From Dirofilaria immitis (lineage: Eukaryota > Nematoda > Chromadorea > Rhabditida > Onchocercidae): a stretch of 64,000 bases of DNA. Below, piece after piece: positions 25,401 to 38,700 of the stretch (position 1 is the stretch's first letter; each line of letters starts with the position of its first letter). The translations under genes were made by a program, and so were the position numbers. The notes beneath the pieces are model-generated. The model made no database searches. It worked only from the letters and a program-made list of their open reading frames with translations, and was not told where the DNA came from. Location: the NCBI GenBank assembly GCA_024305405.1, contig JAKNDB010000105.1, positions 2,170,001 through 2,234,000 on the forward strand, given 5' to 3'.

Positions 25401-28400
25401 TAGGTATGACCACTGAATCATTTTAATTTCAAAAAAATTCCTAGAAATTGGGTGCCGATTTCGAATTCGTGCAGTCGTGATTCTTTCAACAGCTCTCCCA
25501 AAAAGATTCTTGCAATTATCAGTAATCCAAACAACTTATTCATTCATTATTTAGCCTTTCGATAGTGACATAGGCCGTAATTTAAACTGCTCACATCAAC
25601 ATTCCATCTGTGTCTCCTTAATCGAACATGAGTCATCTCACTAGGGCATGCTTGAGAATCCACTGCCCTTTTCAGATGCATCGTACAAGCACAACATATG
25701 TTTGTCAAAATTGAACATTCAAAAGGAACAAAAGTTTCACGACTGACTTCACCAAGTTTTGCGCCATTACAGCAACTTCGATACTATTTTTTCCAAATGT
25801 GGCCTAAATCATCTCAGAAAATTTTAAAACATATATTGTTCCTCAATACAAAATTTTCAAAATTTGAAATATTCCGAAAACCAATAAGTGATTCCAGGAG
25901 AATAGTATAAGAAAAATGAACTATTTTTAAATGTATGAGAACATTTCTCTTATTTCATTTCCAAAGATAACGAAGTAATCTTTTATTCATTTGAATTAAT
26001 AAGCAGAAACAACTATTCAAATAACAAAATAGAGGCGTTTGAAAAGTGTTACAACCAATGTATAAATAAAAAATTCTACGTAATGAGTTGGATTAAAAAC
26101 AGCGTGAATTTCCATTCCGGAACGTAATAATGTAACGCTAACAAAGCACCATAATCTAATCTAAAAATATCCATAAAATCTGAATTACCATATCGCCAAC
26201 ATTTCGATGCATGTTTGGAATTAATTGATGACGAAATAATTGAAAAACTTTATTTGGAATAAAATTACGGCATCGATGCATTTTCATCAACGACAATCTC
26301 AAAATTCTGCCCCTTCGACTTCAATAACAGTGAATTCATTTTTGGAGTCAGTCGTATACAAATACTTTTAATTTCTCGTCAATTAAATTAATCATCGCAT
26401 TGTTTTTTCGCTTAGCTGCAATACAGACACATGTGGTTTATATAAGGACTCGAAAAATACCTGAGTGATGAAATGTAGTTATAATAAATATTTCGCTTGA
26501 ACTGCTTATAAAAATATATTTACCATAAAAAGTGAGAATTTTGGACACAGCATTTTCCAAATCTCGTTGCTCCAGAATAGATTTTGCAATGCAAAATTCG
26601 AATAAATCAAAAATAACTTCTACCTGCAGTGTTTATTTTATAGGAAATGAAACTTGTATAAAAAAGTTTCAAATTTATTGTGGAAAAGAAAAACTTAATT
26701 TCGAGAAAAAATATCATGAAATTCAAAGGCGTACCTGATTCAAATTGATTTCCCGGTCGATATAATAACTGAGTTTCGTTCCAGAAATTCGGAAACTGTT
26801 ACTCTAGGAAAACATTTAATTAAACTCATACAACAAAATATATAGGCATATTTTTCTGTAACTTTCATCTAAGAAAATATAAAAATGCGTTCACAGCTAT
26901 TTTGGTAGTAAATTTTTAGATGAACAATGAAATATTTTTATTGTTTCGCTATCATTTAAAAATTTACTGAACCAACCCTACGACTCGGAATAGCCGAAAT
27001 ATTTATAATATAAATATGCTGAAAATAATCACGATATTTGTATTATTAAATATCTCGGCATGATCAAAGAACTTTGTACAACGATATTGTTTTCATATTC
27101 TCCAACAAAAATCCATATCTTTGAACGTTAATCTGATATAATTGATTGATGGATATTGTTTAATTAAAGCATTGTAACCAGTCAGATAAGATTTTGACCT
27201 TTCATTCTTCAGGGTATACAGCATTGATTAAAGCATTGTAAACTATCAATATAAAAGAGGAAGTTATCGATTGAGTGGTCATCATTAATACTCATTCATA
27301 CACATTCATACATTCACAGACACTTTCTTTGACACTACAAGCGTTCCCAAATTCAACTCTAACTCCAAAATCAATAAGCCTCAGATAACTTCCTTAAAAA
27401 AAATTCAAACTGTTGATTGTATTATCGATATTCTTCAACGAATTTATGTTGTCATCATAATAAAACTTCGCTATATATCAAATCCCTATCCAACTTTCCA
27501 ATTTTTCGACAACAAGAAAATCTTTCACGATATTACCTGCACCAATCTCATTGCATGAGCTTTTTTATAGCGTTCCAATAGAACAACACAAAAATCAGCC
27601 AGTGATGATTCTTTGCCATGATAAGTCGCAATCAAATCAAGAACTAAAAAATAATCATTTCCTTAACTTAAGAGAACATCACCTGTATCAAATAGTTGAA
27701 CACTATTTTCATTAATTTTATTAAAATGTAGAGAAAGTGACGGAATACAAAAAAAGGAGCAATAAGCAGAAATTTTCACTTCACTATGAAAGGAACAAAA
27801 AATACCTCCAGAAATGACTTCTATATCATCTCTTTCAATTGCTGCACCCATCAAATCGAATTGACCGAACACTGAATTTTTTTGAGCACTTATTATTTTC
27901 AACAAATCGAGAGCTTGACTTAGATTACCTCTGCAAAAAGAAGAAAAAAAAACTTGAAAAATCAATTTCTTGCAAGATTTATCTATGCTGGTGCTTCTTT
28001 TGAAATTCAAGTATTTTATACAAAAACAAAGCAGTTTTTATAATCTTCTAAATGCATATAAAAAATACAAAAAACTCACTTCTCAATTAATTCATGAAAT
28101 GCGTTAATTCTTGTGCTATATAAAAGCTCCTCTTTAATACTCAAATTCAGATGCAATATTTTGCTCACTTCATTTAGAAATGTTATTCGCCTATTTGATG
28201 CATCCGACGAATCGTACTGTAACAGCCAAAGAAAATAATAGCAAACAGTTCCGTTTCATAGCATCACATTTTATTCAAAGCAATAGATCATTCGATTAAA
28301 AAAATTGAAAATTTATAAATAATGAAAGAAGCTTGCTTGTTAAATTGTGCCAGTATTTCTAAAAATTATTTAATAAGTTCGCATTTTTGCAATAAAATTC

Positions 28401-31400
28401 TTGCAATTATAGAGGAAAACAAAAAAATCTAACAGCAGTAAGCACATGATGAGAAAGATCGTCATAAAGTTCGCTGAGTTTCAATAAAACGGATTTGAAA
28501 TGATCCATCATTTTTAAAAATATAGTTTCTCAGCCAACAACAACCCCAAGGATGCAGATATATGTTTTGATCTGTAAATAATAAATTTTATTCCAGAACA
28601 ACTTTTACTAAATTGAAAATGTATAAAGAACAACAAAAACTGAAAGTAACACACGAAAATTTCCTGTTCTATGACTATTTCACTTATAAAATTTGAGATT
28701 TCGAAATTGTTCGGCTGCTAATTAATTTGGAAATCCAAGTTGCGCCAATTTGAAATTTTCTGCTGAGAAGAGCAAAAGATAAATCCAAGGTCTGATCCTG
28801 CTTATCGCTTTTGTCCTGATAGTTCAGTTTGTGCAGTCCTAGCAACATTAAACACATGATACGAGATCCAGCCAAATGAAAAAAGTACCCAGTAACCCAA
28901 ATTTCTTTTGCCTTTTCCAAATCACCACAATCAAGTGCATCCCGAAGTTCGGATTCTATGCATTTTCGATTCACACCTTCTCTGCTTTCTGAAAGTTTTT
29001 GCTTAACAGCACCACTCGCTGCAACCTGCAATTCAAAAAGTTTACACGCTTTTTATATAATTGTTAAGTCCAATTTTCGTAACAATACAAAAATAACATT
29101 TTCCAAATAAGTAAACGTAAAAAAACTGAAAATTTAAGACTTCCTGATGATATTACAAACGATAGAAAAGATCGCCTTGCTTAAAACGTTTATTTTCTCA
29201 TCCGTACAATGTTTGGTTCTTTGAACTTTTGTGTCCAGAAATGATTCCTAAAACTTAGAGTTTTATTATTGGAATTTATTGAAAAAATCTATGCAGGAGC
29301 GAATAAAACCATTCTGAATTGCAAAATTTAGTCCTTTAGACTTATATAAATAAATAATTGAAAGAAAACGCCAGAATTACGAATATAACTTTACTTTTTC
29401 TAATAATATAGTTACAGATTCCTTCTTTGAAAGTTCACCGTCCCAGTCAAGAGTTTGCAAAAGATCTTCCTTATCGTTTTTCCGAAGAACAATTCGCTTA
29501 TCAGCAGACCACAATTCACACATCATTTTTACTTTATTCAAATCACTCGCAACGATTGCTGCTTTAATTATCTGCATTCCTTTTCCATACTGATGATTAT
29601 TGCTCGCACCGGGCACTAAAATAATTTTGTCATTAAATGAAATTAATAGAGAATTAAAGAATAGCTGTATATAAAAGGTAAAACAAAAACAAAATGGACT
29701 TACAAGGAAAAAGCAACCGTAAAAGATGGCAAGCTGGAATGAGAGTTTTATTGAAACTGACGTGTTCAGAATAAGATTCCTCACTTCTTGGTATGGATAA
29801 GACTCCCCTGCTGAAGAATTCTTCAAAGCCCTCAAAATGAACAAAAAGAAGATCGATTTCAGTAAAAGCAGTCATTCGTAACAAAATAATTAATCCAAGA
29901 ATAACATATAAATCGACCACAGCTTACCCATGCAACAATAATTGCAGTTGATGCATTTGTTTCGTTGCCAACAGATGAGTAACGAGGACATCAACTATGA
30001 AACACTGTAGTAAGCTGTCATTTTCAACTTCCCTCATTAACTTCCGCAGAACGTTCATATCTCAAATTGATAACTGATGTAGTTCATTAATGTAATTTAT
30101 TAAAATATCTGTCCGATGTTTCTGCAAAGGATCATTGTTGCTGAGCAGGAAGATATCATAAAAATGTGATAAACATTTGAAGCATCTGAATTTATTTCAT
30201 CATGGAAGAGAGGGAAGGCTATTATACATGAAGTATTGCTTGAATCTAAATATTAATAAAGCATTAACGCAAGTGACCATAAAAATAATGGATCACCTTT
30301 CAAAAGCGGAATAATTAGCAAATCTTTCACATTTCCGAAGTATCTGTCACCGCAAGATGCAATTCCAGTGCTCCGAAGGGTACGTGCAATCTCAGACAGA
30401 TGTTCAACTTTCTTCTCTACTGTTTCAGCCTTCAATAACTAGAAAAAAATCAAAGTTTGTACCAGAAAATTTACTAAGTATGCCACGAAATTTGTGAAAA
30501 AGAAGAAACAATTTATTCAAACAGCTAAAAATTAAAGCAAAAAGAATTACTTCTTATAACGACGACTTAAGCAATGCATTCCTATAGAAAAGTGAAAGGC
30601 TTACACAATATAATTTACTGAGCGATAATAATCATTTCAGTAATTTTTATAAGTCAGAAAACTTCTTTATCACCAGTTAAATTACTTCAAATATTGAGTT
30701 ATATTAATGCAGAACAATGCACATACGTTTAACTGAAAATTTAACAAGTAATACGAATGAAACACTCGCAATCAAATCTCAGTCGCATTCTATTTGCTGA
30801 ATTACTTTAATGACATTGGACTAATATTACCCCAGCAGTAGAATCGCTTAAATGAAATTTAGGAAATTCACCTCACTAAAATGTTGCACTGCGACAGGAA
30901 GTTGTAAATGAGAACGACTCTGTAATTCTACAAAATCATCTGTTCGCTTGTAGATTGAGAAAAGATTATGGAAGTCCTTAGGATTATTTAAAGCCACATC
31001 GTGTAAATAGAGACGAAGTGGATGCCTGGAATAATTTTACTTTAACGCTTAAAATTTGAGCAAAGAAATTTTCGATGAAACCAAGAAAGCATTTACTTCA
31101 AAATATTGCATTTCTGGAAAACTATGCACATTCTTACAGCTTCTGCAACTTGCTTCTTTGAATAACTGACGAGAATCGCTTAATTAGGATAGATTGCAAT
31201 CTCGACCTGAAAAAGTAAAGGATAAGATATGTCATAGAAAATTCACCTCACTAAAATGTTGTACTGCGATAGGAAGTTGAAGTATTACACAAAATACTTG
31301 ATAAGAAAAATGTAAAAACAATATCATTCGGCAGCTTATATTGTGCGCATTCTTCACTATTTATATCAAAATGATCACTTCAAAAATGTAAAACTTGATA

Positions 31401-34400
31401 ATGAAGTAATCTAATATTAGTATAATAAGACATGCAATCATTTATATAGTTCTTAAAGTCAATAGAAGATAATAGTAAGATCCAATAAAATTTGTTTAAA
31501 CTGGTAAAATCAGGCATGAAATGCTATGTTGGGAAATATTAAGCTATAAATTAACTGCAGTTAACATGTGTCGAATTAACCGACATATCTCAGCTTTAAG
31601 TCACTACTTTAAAAATAGGGAAAGATAAATTCAAGAAATAATTAATCGAAATAAGAAAAAATAGAATAAACATGCCGCTTTTCACTGTCTGGAATAAGAT
31701 CAAGCAACAATGCAGCAGCCGCAATATTTTCTTCCTCTTTACTCAAAAATCTGCGGATTCTACTGTAAATTATAGGCCCCCATTGCCTGCTCAAATCTTC
31801 TGATGAAGACGAAAGAATGGTTTTTAGCTAGAAATAAAACCATTAGTAGTTACTAGTTTTTAGAGAAATGAAATGAGAAATAAAAGCATTATGATTCATG
31901 CATCCATCGTTAAAAAGCAGTTTTAGAGATAATGCAGCATACATACCTTTATAATTGCTTCTAATTTTCCTTTTTAGCGAGAGAAAACAATAATTCATAT
32001 ATTGAAATCTGACATTTTTCTATGAAAGTATCTGCATTCTCAATTTTATCCAGAAACTGAAAACATCCCAGCGATTGTTAATAAAATCTCTTATAGCATG
32101 GACGACCCATTAACATAGATGAATAGAATAAACATAATAAAATTCATACTACTAACCTCTAGAATATTCTGATCATTAAAATGTTCGGCTTTCGCTAATA
32201 CATAAGCCATCTTTAGGCTATCTATCATAGATATATTGTTTTCAGTAACATACTGAAAATCAAAAAATAGTGTAAAAGCGAAGAAAAAATACAGCATTGA
32301 TAACGATCCTTATTAAAAGTTAGAAAACGTAGCCATGAAAAACATCTACTTCAATAATTAAATTCGCTTTCTTATCTTGGCCTAAGCTCGCCAAACCATA
32401 CACCATAGATTCAAGTATCTGATTAGGCAATTGTATTCCAATATTTCTAACATGATTGACTATTTTGCTAAAAATGAAATTGCAATTATAATCACGACAT
32501 TAGAAAAGAAATAACTGGTTTCTCAAGAGTTAGATACAGAAAATTTTCACCAGAAGAAATGTTATTAACACCAGCAAACTGAGAGTGGTAAGATAACAGA
32601 AATTTTAAGTTTTAAGGATTTCAAGTCACAAAAATTCATAAATATTGCTAGTTAAAATCGATTCAGTAGATAACTGACCCTTATTAAACAATAGAAGCTT
32701 ATCGAATCAGTGGATATCAGTTATCCAGTAGAAATTATACTCAATAATTAAAAATTTTTTGAAGCAAAGATAAATGCAAGTATATATATATTACAATATT
32801 TCGATAATATACTTATATTTTGTAGAAAACATCTTACACGATTCCCTTCAAATTATTCTTTTGTGCATAAATTCGAGAAAGCTGCCCATATGTTTGGGCG
32901 TCGGGAACAAGTCCATCTGATTCGAACTGCTTTAGTGTTTCCATTACATCAACATCTACCTGGTTATCAATCTGAGCAGCAAGAAGGGCATTTCGAGCGG
33001 CAACGCCTAGCACAACACCTATAAATATACTGACTTCTCTAGCTTCCCAGACAGCATCCGAAAAATTCTTAAGTAGCATGTAATAATACTTTTTAAAGTT
33101 TTCGAATTTTTGATTTTAAATTCATATGCAATTCATGTAACCGAGTAGTGAAAAACTTGCAAAAATTAATTGAAGAACATCCAGAAGATTAGACAGCAAA
33201 ATTATAATATTTCGATAATTCTGAAAACTCAAAATAAGTTTAGAATTTTTGTATACTAATCGAAAATTTAATTTGATAAAATTAGCAAGTTTCTGATAAG
33301 TTAACCTCTCATTTTAAGGATAAGAAGCAAACGATCAGTATATTCGTTTCTTTGCACCGCAGATAACATTTGACATCGACATCCAGTGGCATTTATAAGA
33401 GTAGCAATTTCTGAATCGGCCAAGTTTTTGACACTGTATTTAAGGTCATTCAGTATATGGAGTGCTTTATCAAGATGTGCTTCAGTCACCAAGTAGTTCC
33501 ATTCAATGCTGGAAAAATTATTAAAATTATGGATGCAGTGAGAAAAGACAAATATGCATCTATTTCCTCTTTAATTAATTCATCGGTACGCATGCAAGAT
33601 GTCTATCTAGTATAGTGCAAATATTTAATGAAACTTCACTTTGCTTGAAAAGACCGCAAAAGATAATAAAAATTAAGAATAAAAACTCTTTCTTCCTATT
33701 AAAATTTGAAACAAAATGAACTCAAATTTTCAATCACCGTACCTGTCGATGACGTCGTAAATGTTTTTCTGCTGATCGACTTGTAAGCGCTTAAAATGCT
33801 TTTTGAAAAGGCTTAGTTCCAAGTAGCTCATTTGAGAATGCTGCAATTTATCCAAAGAATCCAACGACCATTTTGAATCGTAAGATGTCTAAAAATATTT
33901 TGGAGAAATTTTAATATTTGAAATTATAAAGACACACTTGTTTTCCAAATAAGAACTTATTTATAAAAATCGCAGATACCAATGGATTGGTAATTAACGT
34001 CGAAGGTCCAACTACTTTATCAACATCTCGAATGGCAGAAGCAGCGGTTCCTTTTCTTATGGCCTCTGTAATTTGCTTTTTGTATACTCTGAAATGGAAA
34101 TTGTTTCATTGAAATTTATAAGCAGCAAAAATGGTGCATGGAGACTAAAAAAATTTATTAATTAATTGATAAAACATCTGAAGTGTTAAACAAAACAATT
34201 GGAAGTATTTTGAAATTAAATAAAAACAAATATGAAATGAAGAATACGTTTTGTAACCGAAATTCTTGCGAACATTCCTCAAATTATATGTGGAGAATAC
34301 TGTCAAACATTCAGAACTGCAACAAAACAGCAAGAGTAACTAAACATAATTCACATGCTTTAAATTCTTCATTAAGATTATTCCCGAATCTTTAAATAAA

Positions 34401-34657
34401 AATCTGATTAATTCGATCTTAATGAGAAACTAAGTGAAGATCAAACTGCTAGTAACATAACCAATTGTATTATTCATTATATAGCGCTGTTACAAAAATT
34501 CAGATACTTCTTTTTGCCTAATTAACTATCAGGAACTTAAATCTTCCGATATCATTAAAACAATCAATTAATGTTATAATGAATCATTTTACTACATCAG
34601 ATTAAAAAAATCTAATTCTGACCTGATGAGTATCATAGCCAACGCCTGAATAACCAT
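22461..34657 (-). CDS. LRPPRC-like pentatricopeptide-repeat protein (nematode mma-1 type)
   Basis: A large gene of about 29 exons. LRPPRC-type proteins bind and stabilise mitochondrial mRNAs. The assignment rests on length (roughly 1100-1300 residues), helical-repeat character throughout, and PPR-like units such as LKQFESDGLVPDAQTYGQL at about 32842-33018. The candidate start ATG at 34657 (MVIQALAMILIR) joins in phase to the exon at 33980-34088. The 3' end is well phased: exons at 23294-23394, 23099-23150, 22707-22807 and the last exon ending TAA at 22461-22463. Other clear exons lie at about 33743-33892, 33306-33512, 31676-31828, 30870-31027, 29400-29627 and 24785-24975. Anomalies: an in-frame TGA at 30062-30064 inside an otherwise conserved exon, and one-base frame losses at 29708-29712 and around 31969-31975. 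Several introns carry duplicated boundary segments or repeats. The exact family is less certain than the presence of the gene. Confidence 0.6.
23023..23422. repeat. 30-bp direct repeat carrying a splice acceptor
   Basis: Identical 30-bp copies at 23023-23052 and 23393-23422 (starting TACTGCTTAAACAG, ending GATAAAATA). The second copy spans the 3' end of an LRPPRC-like intron, where the minus-strand acceptor reads TTTAAGCAG. The first copy lies in the next intron downstream and carries the same acceptor-like sequence. Confidence 0.9.
24601..24690. repeat. Dispersed repeat, copy A, in an LRPPRC-like intron
   Basis: About 90 bp sharing a core beginning TCTGATCCTGCTTATC, then TTTTGTCCTGA, TTCAGTTTGTGCA and TCCTAGCA, with copy B at 28752-28845 in the same orientation. 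The unit may extend left to about 24480, where the sequence is locally richer in G+C. It probably represents a short dispersed or MITE/SINE-like element; family not recognised. Confidence 0.7.
28752..28845. repeat. Dispersed repeat, copy B, in an LRPPRC-like intron
   Basis: Second copy of the element at 24601-24690, with several substitutions and small gaps. It lies just downstream of the LRPPRC-like exon at about 28870-29026 on the minus strand. Read in the gene's sense it keeps a frame open past the exon end, so automatic models may wrongly extend the exon into the repeat. Confidence 0.7.
30864..31279. repeat. 41-bp duplicated exon end and donor
   Basis: Copies at 30864-30904 and 31239-31279 share 39 of 41 bases; both differences are C to T in the second copy. 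The first copy is the 3' end of an LRPPRC-like exon (coding PVAVQHF) plus the start of its intron. The second lies in the intron upstream of that same exon. Confidence 0.9.
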
Positions 34658-35131
34658 GAACCAATATAAGAGAACAAAACATGCTTTTCTTTAGACTGTC
34701 TTTGGAGAACAAAAAGTGCAATCTTAATAAAATAAATTATTATTATCCAATATCAATAAATTTTTATTCAAAAACAAATTTCTAATTGGCATTCCTTTTA
34801 AAATCGATTCAGATTTAAAATATTGTCAAAGATTTAAGTTGGTGATATTTCTAAAATATTGCCATCCAAAATTTTACAAAATAAAAATTAAAAATATCTG
34901 AATTAAGTATATAAATCTACATATTGCGACAAAGAATAAATAAAACAACAAAGATTTATTTCTACTATCGTAAAACCTTAATATACTGTGATAGATTTCC
35001 ATGAACACGATTCTATAATAAAGGAACATAGCAATGATGAATGAAACAAGTAACTTTTTTAAAAATATGAAGAAGGTATAAAACAACCTACATTCGATAT
35101 CAAAGAAATAAACACGTAATTCAGAAATTTC

Positions 35132-35475
35132 TTAAATCTGAAAAAGACAACATTTCACAGAAAGACAAGACTGACCGATAACGTAATAAAAAGGCACAAA
35201 ATGCTCCTTGTCATCGATGAAAATGGTAATATTTTTAACATGATTTGAATTAACGAATTTTTGTAAATTATAAACAAGTATTGAAATTTCAAAAGTTTGC
35301 ATTATGAAATTAAATGAGACAACCATCAGCATCAAACTTGAGATCAAGTAATGAAATAATTTGTGGCTTGGAAGTTGGAATATCATCAACAAGTAATGAT
35401 CCACCATCCGATTGCAAAGCATGAGTTGAATCAAACGGATTACGTTGTTTTGACCGATCGACTGGCACGTATTTC
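35132..35475 (-). CDS. Doubtful small gene between Drosha and the LRPPRC-like gene
   Basis: Two coding-looking segments on the minus strand. About 35335-35455 reads KYVPVDRSKQRNPFDS followed by LLVDDIPTSKPQIISLLDL. About 35170-35300 contains HVKNITIFIDDKEH and FVPFYYVIGQS. The second resembles the core of the RsfS/MALSU1 ribosome-silencing family (an Asp/Ile-rich strand followed by a YFVI-SG-type strand), but the match is short and from memory only. The two segments are in different frames with no splice acceptor between them, and no convincing start or C-terminus was found. It may be a genuine small gene damaged by sequence errors, a relic, or chance. Confidence 0.25.
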
Positions 35476-35704
35476 CTTAAAAATAATTACATAACTAGAA
35501 ATTTATTTCAAATCATCGTCTCGATTTACATTCAAAACATTTTAAGTCGAATTTGATACGAAACGGCTCTGCGGTTTATTGTAAGGAATTTTACATTTCA
35601 TCAAATTTCATAACGAGTGAAAAAAGGAAAAAGAAAGAATAACATTTTGGCGATTAGATCACTGTCATGTTTGTTTTGCACTGCACTGCGTTTTGTTGTG
35701 TTTT

Positions 35705-38700
35705 TCAGTGTTGGAAAGAGATCAGATCTTTTATCAAAGCATTTTCCGCAGCACGCATCTGAGCTAACTGCATTGTATGCCCACAGCCTACCGCTAATCG
35801 TTTTTTCTGAAATACATTTAGTAAAGATGCATACCAAGAGTATGATTCACACATGTAAAAGTAACAGTAAAAATAGATTAATTATAATAACTCCTATTTT
35901 GATCAATAAAATAAATATGTTTAAGCTCATAATATAATAAATATATTTAGGCTCAATAATAAAGATTTTAAATATCTGAAAAAACATGAATCATCGCAAA
36001 AATATAGAATCGACGGGATCAAAAACTAGCAAGATCGAATGAAAATAAAAATTAAGCAAAACTGTCAAATATCTCTGAATAACAAAGAAAGAAAGCAATA
36101 GAAACAATCAAAAATCTCTTGATTTGAGAGAACTAAACAGTCATATTTACAAAATTATTTGCAAATGGTGCTAAGTTGTATACATTACCTGAAATAAACA
36201 GCAACCTTATATACTCTCGTATTAGTCGGACCTTCGACAGCTATCGTCCTATATTCTGGTATATCTGGCTCACCACCATCCATTTGCCGCAGCGTTAAAC
36301 AACACTGTTGCAGTTGTGACTTCGGATCGTTCCAATGCTGCGCAATAATAAAAAACTGAAAAGGATCACCAGTTAACTTTTTATTTTTATTTCAAATATA
36401 AAGTTAATGCGAAGAACCGACCAATGTTTACAAATCGTTTCAGCGATTACGGAAAAACATTTGACGAAATGAATAACCGAATGACTATATGGCTAGTTGC
36501 CAGCAAAACTCATAAAAAAAGTGACAAACTTTTAAACGAGGGAAAAAGCAAATTCTACAGAAAACTTTGCAATAATCGAATCCACGGTCGACATAAAGAG
36601 CACCAAGAAATGCTAAAAAAGAACGCAATGAAACATTGGTTTACCAAGTAACTATGCTTGTTCTGTTAGCAAACATTAATGTCAGAAGAGAGAACTTTTG
36701 GATTTTTGTATCCAGTTCCTTAAAGACTCAATATGAATACAGAAAACTGGATAATAATTATCAGCAATTATCATCACAATTAAATTTTTATTTCTGTATA
36801 ATTCACATATTCGGACATACCTTCAACAAGATCAGCTTTGTCTTTTACCCTCAATATCGGAAGTCCACTTTTCTGCATAACTTTTGGTGTAACCAAATAC
36901 TTCGTCATGCCAATGTCATCACAGATCACAGATTGTGTCTAAAAATCTCAAAGTGCAAGCTAAACCAACATAATGTATTGGCTTCTAGTATATCAGTTGT
37001 ACAACTTATGCTTGCAGATTGTTCGAATTTAGAAAAATTGTTAATAAATCGAGAATTTTTCAGAAAAATTCTAACAAATCTCAGCACGTATAATGGTAGC
37101 ATGTTGAATTAATGATTTTAGAATAAGATATGTTAGAGATGGACTTAACTGATAAGTCGAGAAAAATTCTCTTCCTGTTCCTTCTCTTTGTCTAAGAAAG
37201 AGGCAAATATATATCCATCGAAACTATTTGAAACTTACTCTGTTGCTAACCAAACATGTGCGCAGTATTGACAAGTGACCTTCATGATGATATGGAAAGT
37301 GCTTATAAAGATAATCTGTCGTTATTAGTTGCAGAACAGTATCCCCAAGAAATTCTAGACGTTGGTTATGACCTCTGGAATAATCTCATAAAATAATCTT
37401 GCCAATCTTTTCAGTTTCTATGGACTGCAGTTTTATCATTTTAAAAAATATAATACAAAATAAAACCAAATACGCACAAAGTAAGATTGTTGAAGCCAAT
37501 ATTTCTTCGAGTAAAAGCTTTAGCAAGCACTCTTATATGTTTAAAAGCAACTCCGATGTTTTTTCCAATTCTGTGAGCAACTGAAGCGCCGGCACGTCAT
37601 TTATCAAATGACGATCTCCATTTGGATTATCTCGCTAAATTCGAACTTTTGAATATCCCAGCTAATATAAGGAAACTAATGCAAATCTTCGAAATAAAAA
37701 GAAAAAAATGCCTATTATTAAGAAAATTGAATCTTAAAAAACTAAAATATTTAGAAAAATTTTTCACAAATAATTTTTCCTATTTTATTTTTAATTAAGA
37801 AAAATATTTTTGAATCAATGTTATGGCTTTAATTTCTTTAAGGGATCAGGTTTCCTTAAAACCCAAAAGGTTTTTATATCATTACGAAAAATTGAAGCTG
37901 AATAATTGGTTTTAAAAATAATTTTGTTAAAAATAAAATGGAAAGTTTTTTTTAAGAACTTTTCTAAACTAAAGAATGAATTTTGCTTACCTTTAGGGGA
38001 TGATCCTCTAAATCAAACCAAGCAGAAAGTAATTCCTTCGAATCAGCAAACATAGCGTGACCAAAAATCCTTGAAAGGACCAATTAATTTAAAAGATACT
38101 GCAACGAAAAACCTTAATTATTAACAGATATGAAAGATCTCAAAAGTAAAATGACGAACCTATCACACTCGTCGATCCCAGCATCCAGATAAATTGCAGC
38201 CATCATTGCTTCAAAAGCATTTGCCATCGCATGTCTAAGATCAGATTCATGGCATAAATCAGGTCCATGCGCATACAGCATGAACTCATCCAGACCTATT
38301 TTCTGAGAAAAATTTTTGTTAGAACTCAAAATATACCATTTTGGACAACAACACCTTATCCACATCACGAAACATTAATGGTATTTCCGAACATTTGTAA
38401 AATTCAGAAAACCTTAGCAAGCATAGCAAGATTTTTATTTTGAACCATTGTCGAACGGTATGTGGCCAAACCGCCTTCATCAAGTTCACTGAACATATAA
38501 AATAAATGAATAGTGGCAATAAATTCAATAACAGCATCGCCTAAAAATTCGAGCCGTTCGTTGTGATTCAAAGGTGACTGTTCTGCTTTCTTCGAACCCA
38601 ATTTTGACATGATCTCCATTAAGGTATGAAATCCTAAAATCAGGTTGAACTCAATCCAACCCGGTGTAATGCATCAATTCGACTTGTAGACTATCGATAT

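Noticed and set aside
29377..29844. 155-codon minus-strand frame read as a single exon
   Set aside because: It contains two LRPPRC-like exons and the intron between them, with a good GTAAGT donor and TTTTAG acceptor. The intron appears in frame only because of the likely one-base loss at 29708-29712.
30062..30064. Selenocysteine reading of the in-frame TGA
   Set aside because: LRPPRC-type proteins are not known selenoproteins and no SECIS-like element was evident; error or nonsense mutation is simpler.
36636..37112. 158-codon plus-strand open frame
   Set aside because: It lies antisense to Drosha RNase III domain b exons, whose minus-strand reading is clearly homologous; the plus frame is a shadow.
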